A DNA stretch of 8,182 nt from contig JAEXCA010000253.1 of the NCBI GenBank assembly GCA_023393755.1, forward strand, positions 1-8,182, written 5' to 3'. Made by a program: the position numbers and the translations under genes. The stretch is from Actinomycetes bacterium. Lineage in GTDB: Bacteria > Actinomycetota > Actinomycetes > Propionibacteriales > Propionibacteriaceae. Shown here piece after piece: positions 5,978-8,182 of this stretch; position 1 is the first letter of the stretch; the number at the start of each line of letters is the position of its first letter. The notes under the pieces are model-generated. The model ran no database searches and had not been told where the DNA came from. It was given only the letters and a program-made list of their open reading frames with translations.

Positions 5978-7926
5978 GCACCACCACCACGCCCTCGAAG
6001 ACCGCGCCCGCCAGGCTTCCCTGGTGGACCCCCGGTGACTGGAACGGCCTGTTCGGCCTGGGCACCAACGTCCTGCTGAACGTCATCGTGCTGACCGGCC
6101 TGTGCCTGGCCGTGGTGCAGATCCCGGCCGACACGGTGTACGGCCGGATCCTGCCGGCGCTCGGCATCGCGCTGCCGCTGGGCAACATCTGGTACGCCAT
6201 CCTCGCCCGCCGGCTGGCCGCCCGCGAGGGCCGCACCGATGTCACCGCGCTGCCCTACGGGCCGAGCGTGCCGCACACCTTCATCGTGGTGTTCGTGGTG
6301 ATGCTGCCGGTCACCCTGCAGACCGGCGACCCGCTGGCCGGCTGGCGGGCCGGCCTGACCTGGTCGTTCATCATCGGCTGCATCGTCCTGCTGGGAGCCC
6401 TGATCGGGCCGTGGCTGAGACGGATCACCCCGCGCGCCGCGCTGCTCGGCGCGCTGGCCGGCATCTCGATCACCTTCATCTCGATGAGCCCGGCCGCCCA
6501 GATGTGGCAGGCGCCGTGGATCGCCTTCATCGCCTTCGGCTTCATCGTGGTCGGCTGGCTGGGCAGCAAGCGGATGCCGCTGAACGCGCCGGTCGGCCTG
6601 CTCGCGGTGATCGTGTCGACCGCCGTGGCCTGGATAGCGGTGGCGCTGGGCTGGTCGGACATCCTGCAGCCCAGCGCGGTGTCGACGGCGATCGCCGACC
6701 TGTCGCTGCGGCTGCCGTTCCCGACCGGGGACGTGATCACCGGCATGGCGGACATCGCGCCGCTGCTGGCCTCGGCGATCCCGCTGGGCATCTACAACTT
6801 CACCGAGGCGATGACCAATGTCGAATCCGCAGCGGCGGCCGGCGACCGGTACAGCGCGCGGCAGGTGCTCTCCGCCGACGGACTCGGCGCCATCATCGGC
6901 TCCTTCCTCGGCTCTCCGTTCCCGCCGGCGGTCTACATCGGCCACCCCGGCTGGAAGCAGGTCGGCGGCCGGATCGGCTACTCGCTGGCCACCGGGGTGA
7001 TCGTCGCGCTGGTCTGCTTCACCGGCCTGGTGGGGCTGTTCCTGGCGGTCTTCCCGATGCAGGCGCTGGTTCCGGTGCTGCTCTACATCGGTCTGGTCAT
7101 CGGGGCGCAGGCGTTCAACGTGAGCGCCCGGCGCTACGCTCCGGCGATCGTGCTGGCGATGATCCCCAGCCTCGCCGAATGGGCGACCGGGCAGATCAAC
7201 AACGCGCTGGCCGCCGCGGGCACCAGCGCCGCGGACGTCGGCCTGGCCAACCTGATCTCGGCGGGCGTGGTGTACGACGGGCTGCACCTGCTCGGCCAGG
7301 GCGCGGTGCTGGTGGGCATCCTGCTGGGCGCCATGACCTGCTTCGTGATCGACCACAAGTTCCGCTCGGCGGCGTTCACCGCGCTGATCGGTGCCGGGTT
7401 GTCCTTCTTCGGACTGATCAACGCGGCGGAGGTGGGGATCAACGCCTCACCGGGGGTCAGCCTCGGCTACCTCTTCATCGCCGTGATCTTCGCCGCCTTC
7501 GGCTGGCGGAAGTCGCAGGACGCCGCCGCGCTGGACGACGAGCTGCTGTTCGTGAACGGGACGCTGATGCGCGGCCTGGAACTGCACGGCAACCTCGACG
7601 GCGGAGAGTTCCTGGAGGAAGTGCGCACCGCGCCGGCGTACCGGGTGTTCAGCATCGGCGACGTCCACCCCGGCATGTTCCGGACGCAGGACGGCGAGAC
7701 CGGCGGATCGTCGATCGCCGGCGAGCTCTACCACGTGCCCGCCGAGGTGCTGCTCAAGGTGATCGAGGGCGAGCCCGCCGGCCTCTACCGCGGGCCGGTG
7801 GAACTGGCCGACGGCCGGATCGTGCCGGGCATCCTCTACGACCGTGAGGCGGCGCTGAAGCAGCCCGAGATCACCCAGCACGGCGGCTGGCGGGAGTACC
7901 TGGCCACCCGGGCGTTGGACGCCTAA
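5974..7926 (+). CDS. AzgA/NCS2-like permease fused to an allophanate-hydrolase C-terminal-type (AH_C) domain
   Basis: This encodes 650 residues from a GTG start (GTGA overlap with the hydrolase; AAAGGA at 5961-5966, 7 bases upstream). Residues 1 to about 510 form a permease with a short cytoplasmic N-terminus (PWWTPGDWNGLFG, 16-28) and roughly 12-14 hydrophobic segments. TALPYG (91-96), NFTEAMTNVESAAAAG (275-290) and the segment LSADGLGAIIGSFLGS followed by VGGR (330-333) align with AzgA-type nucleobase transporters. After a short linker (GWRKSQDAAA), residues 521-650 form a soluble domain: LLFVNGTLMRGLELHGNL, VRTAPAYRVFSIG, HPGMF, IAGELYHVP, GLYRGPVELADGR, VPGILYD, and ITQHGGWREYLATR (H636). 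This order and wording match the C-terminal, gamma-glutamylcyclotransferase-like domain of allophanate hydrolase (AtzF/DUR1,2), without the amidase domain. The gene is last in the operon. It probably imports a purine-derived ureide or related compound; the attached domain may process or sense it. Both halves are clear; the substrate is unknown. Confidence 0.88.
   Translation: MSTTTTPSKTAPARLPWWTPGDWNGLFGLGTNVLLNVIVLTGLCLAVVQIPADTVYGRILPALGIALPLGNIWYAILARRLAAREGRTDVTALPYGPSVPHTFIVVFVVMLPVTLQTGDPLAGWRAGLTWSFIIGCIVLLGALIGPWLRRITPRAALLGALAGISITFISMSPAAQMWQAPWIAFIAFGFIVVGWLGSKRMPLNAPVGLLAVIVSTAVAWIAVALGWSDILQPSAVSTAIADLSLRLPFPTGDVITGMADIAPLLASAIPLGIYNFTEAMTNVESAAAAGDRYSARQVLSADGLGAIIGSFLGSPFPPAVYIGHPGWKQVGGRIGYSLATGVIVALVCFTGLVGLFLAVFPMQALVPVLLYIGLVIGAQAFNVSARRYAPAIVLAMIPSLAEWATGQINNALAAAGTSAADVGLANLISAGVVYDGLHLLGQGAVLVGILLGAMTCFVIDHKFRSAAFTALIGAGLSFFGLINAAEVGINASPGVSLGYLFIAVIFAAFGWRKSQDAAALDDELLFVNGTLMRGLELHGNLDGGEFLEEVRTAPAYRVFSIGDVHPGMFRTQDGETGGSSIAGELYHVPAEVLLKVIEGEPAGLYRGPVELADGRIVPGILYDREAALKQPEITQHGGWREYLATRALDA
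7534..7926 (+). other. AH_C-type domain at the permease C-terminus (domain-level feature)
   Basis: This marks residues 521-650 of the permease protein. In allophanate hydrolase the corresponding domain follows an amidase-signature domain and acts on the N-carboxycarbamate made by the amidase. Standalone AH_C-like proteins of about 130 residues also exist. Here the domain is joined in frame to a transporter through a short polar linker, with no frameshift or stop between them. H636 in the QHGGW motif is a plausible functional residue, but I could not align it to a proven catalytic histidine. Confidence 0.75.
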
Positions 7927-7936
7927 GCCCGGGGCA

Positions 7937-7986
7937 GACGACCCTTCGAGACTCGGCCCTCTGGGCCGACCTCAGGGATCGTCCGG
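7937..7986 (+). repeat. REP-like structured repeat, copy 1
   Basis: This 50-base unit can fold as an extended hairpin. GACGA (7937-7941) pairs with TCGTC (7979-7983), CCCT with AGGG, and GAG with CTC. The tip is TCGGCCC-TCT-GGGCCGA (7953-7969), a 7-bp stem with a triloop. It lies 10 bases after the permease stop. The flanks are nearly identical to copies 2 and 3, while the tip stem differs. Confidence 0.8.
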
Positions 7987-7990
7987 GGGT

Positions 7991-8038
7991 GACCCGTTCG
8001 GGACTCGGTCCGGTGGGCTGACCTCGGGGATCGTCCGG
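7991..8038 (+). repeat. REP-like structured repeat, copy 2 (direct, diverged)
   Basis: Aligned with copy 1, it has one inserted base and A-to-G changes in the flanks (GTTCGGGACTC; GACCTCGGGGATCGTCCGG). Its tip, GGTCC-GGT-GGGCT (8007-8019), keeps a 5-bp stem through two G-U type pairs when read on the plus strand. On the minus strand the same positions would be C-A mismatches. Confidence 0.75.
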
Positions 8039-8052
8039 AGCGGGGTGACCTC

Positions 8053-8099
8053 CACGATCCCTGAGGTCGCTCCGGAGGAGCGAGTCTCGAAGGGTCGTC
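8053..8099 (-). repeat. REP-like structured repeat, copy 3 (inverted)
   Basis: On the minus strand this reads like copy 1: the 19 bases 8081-8099 are the exact reverse complement of 7937-7955, and 8054-8069 that of 7967-7982. Its tip, GCTCC-TCC-GGAGC (8069-8081 read on the minus strand), differs from copy 1 at two stem positions on both sides, so pairing is kept. Confidence 0.8.
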
Positions 8100-8108
8100 C
8101 CCCTCCAG

Positions 8109-8182
8109 TCAGGCGTGGAAGCGCGAGGCCACCTGGGCGATCGGCTGGCCGGCGGGGGTGCCGGAGGCGTGCCCCCCCCGCG
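8109..8182 (-). CDS. Possible 3' end of a convergent gene of unknown function (cut by the window edge)
   Basis: On the minus strand one frame is open from the window edge to a TGA at 8111-8109 and would end HASGTPAGQPIAQVASRFHA. The composition looks like coding sequence and the position suits a convergent gene just beyond the repeats. With only 23 residues I cannot name it, and a frame of this length can be open by chance in GC-rich DNA. Confidence 0.35.
   Translation of the reverse strand, partial: RGGHASGTPAGQPIAQVASRFHA

Larger units (their letters stand above)
7937..8099. terminator. Nested inverted repeat between convergent genes, possible bidirectional terminator
   Basis: Copies 1 and 3 together give nested perfect arms of 19 bp (7937-7955 with 8081-8099) and 16 bp (7967-7982 with 8054-8069). 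Either this long structure or the single hairpins could stop transcription of the operon and of the possible gene on the opposite strand. No U-run follows, so classic intrinsic termination is not supported; the role is inferred from position. Confidence 0.35.

Noticed and set aside
5698..7356. Long minus-strand open frame (552 codons) opposite the hydrolase and permease
   Set aside because: The translation is a low-complexity His/Gln/Asp/Arg/Gly mixture typical of the reverse of a GC-rich membrane-protein gene; no motif or ribosome site supports it.
7937..8099. CRISPR array
   Set aside because: There are only three units, one inverted, adjoining rather than separated by unique spacers of constant length, and each has internal dyad symmetry around a variable tip. 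This is a REP-like element.

Overview
The window comes from a high-GC bacterium, almost certainly an actinomycete. GC is very high at third codon positions, GTG starts are common, and the genes are packed with translational overlaps. The repeats at the right end resemble those I associate with Propionibacteriales and related actinobacteria, but that placement is a guess.

Layout: the left edge (1-524, minus strand) holds the N-terminal part of a PucR-family transcriptional regulator. A 90-base divergent promoter region (525-614) separates it from a six-gene plus-strand operon running to 7926. In order, the operon encodes: a DUF2877/AllH-like protein; FdrA (AllF-like); a DUF1116/AllG-like protein; carbamate kinase; an isochorismatase-fold cysteine amidohydrolase close to the biuret-hydrolase branch; and an AzgA/NCS2-like permease with an allophanate-hydrolase C-terminal-type domain fused to its C-terminus. 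All five gene junctions are 4-base ATGA or GTGA overlaps. From 7927 to 8108 there is no gene, but three copies of a structured REP-like repeat (two direct, one inverted). The last 74 bases may hold the 3' end of a convergent minus-strand gene.

How the genes may work together: the AllF/AllG/AllH set is the unusual oxamate carbamoyltransferase, unrelated to the ATCase/OTCase fold, that ends ureide (allantoin) breakdown in enterobacteria. It phosphorolyses a ureido acid such as oxalurate to carbamoyl phosphate plus an amide. Carbamate kinase then turns carbamoyl phosphate and ADP into ATP, ammonia and CO2. The amidohydrolase could deamidate the leftover amide (oxamate) or act earlier on the ureide. 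The permease would import the substrate, and PucR would sense it or a related metabolite. No allantoinase, allantoate amidohydrolase or ureidoglycolate dehydrogenase lies in the window, so the operon looks like a self-contained nitrogen- and energy-scavenging module for a carbamoylated small molecule whose identity the sequence does not settle.

The least expected items are the permease/AH_C fusion, the missing TM10 carboxylate in that permease, and the covarying stem of the terminal repeats.
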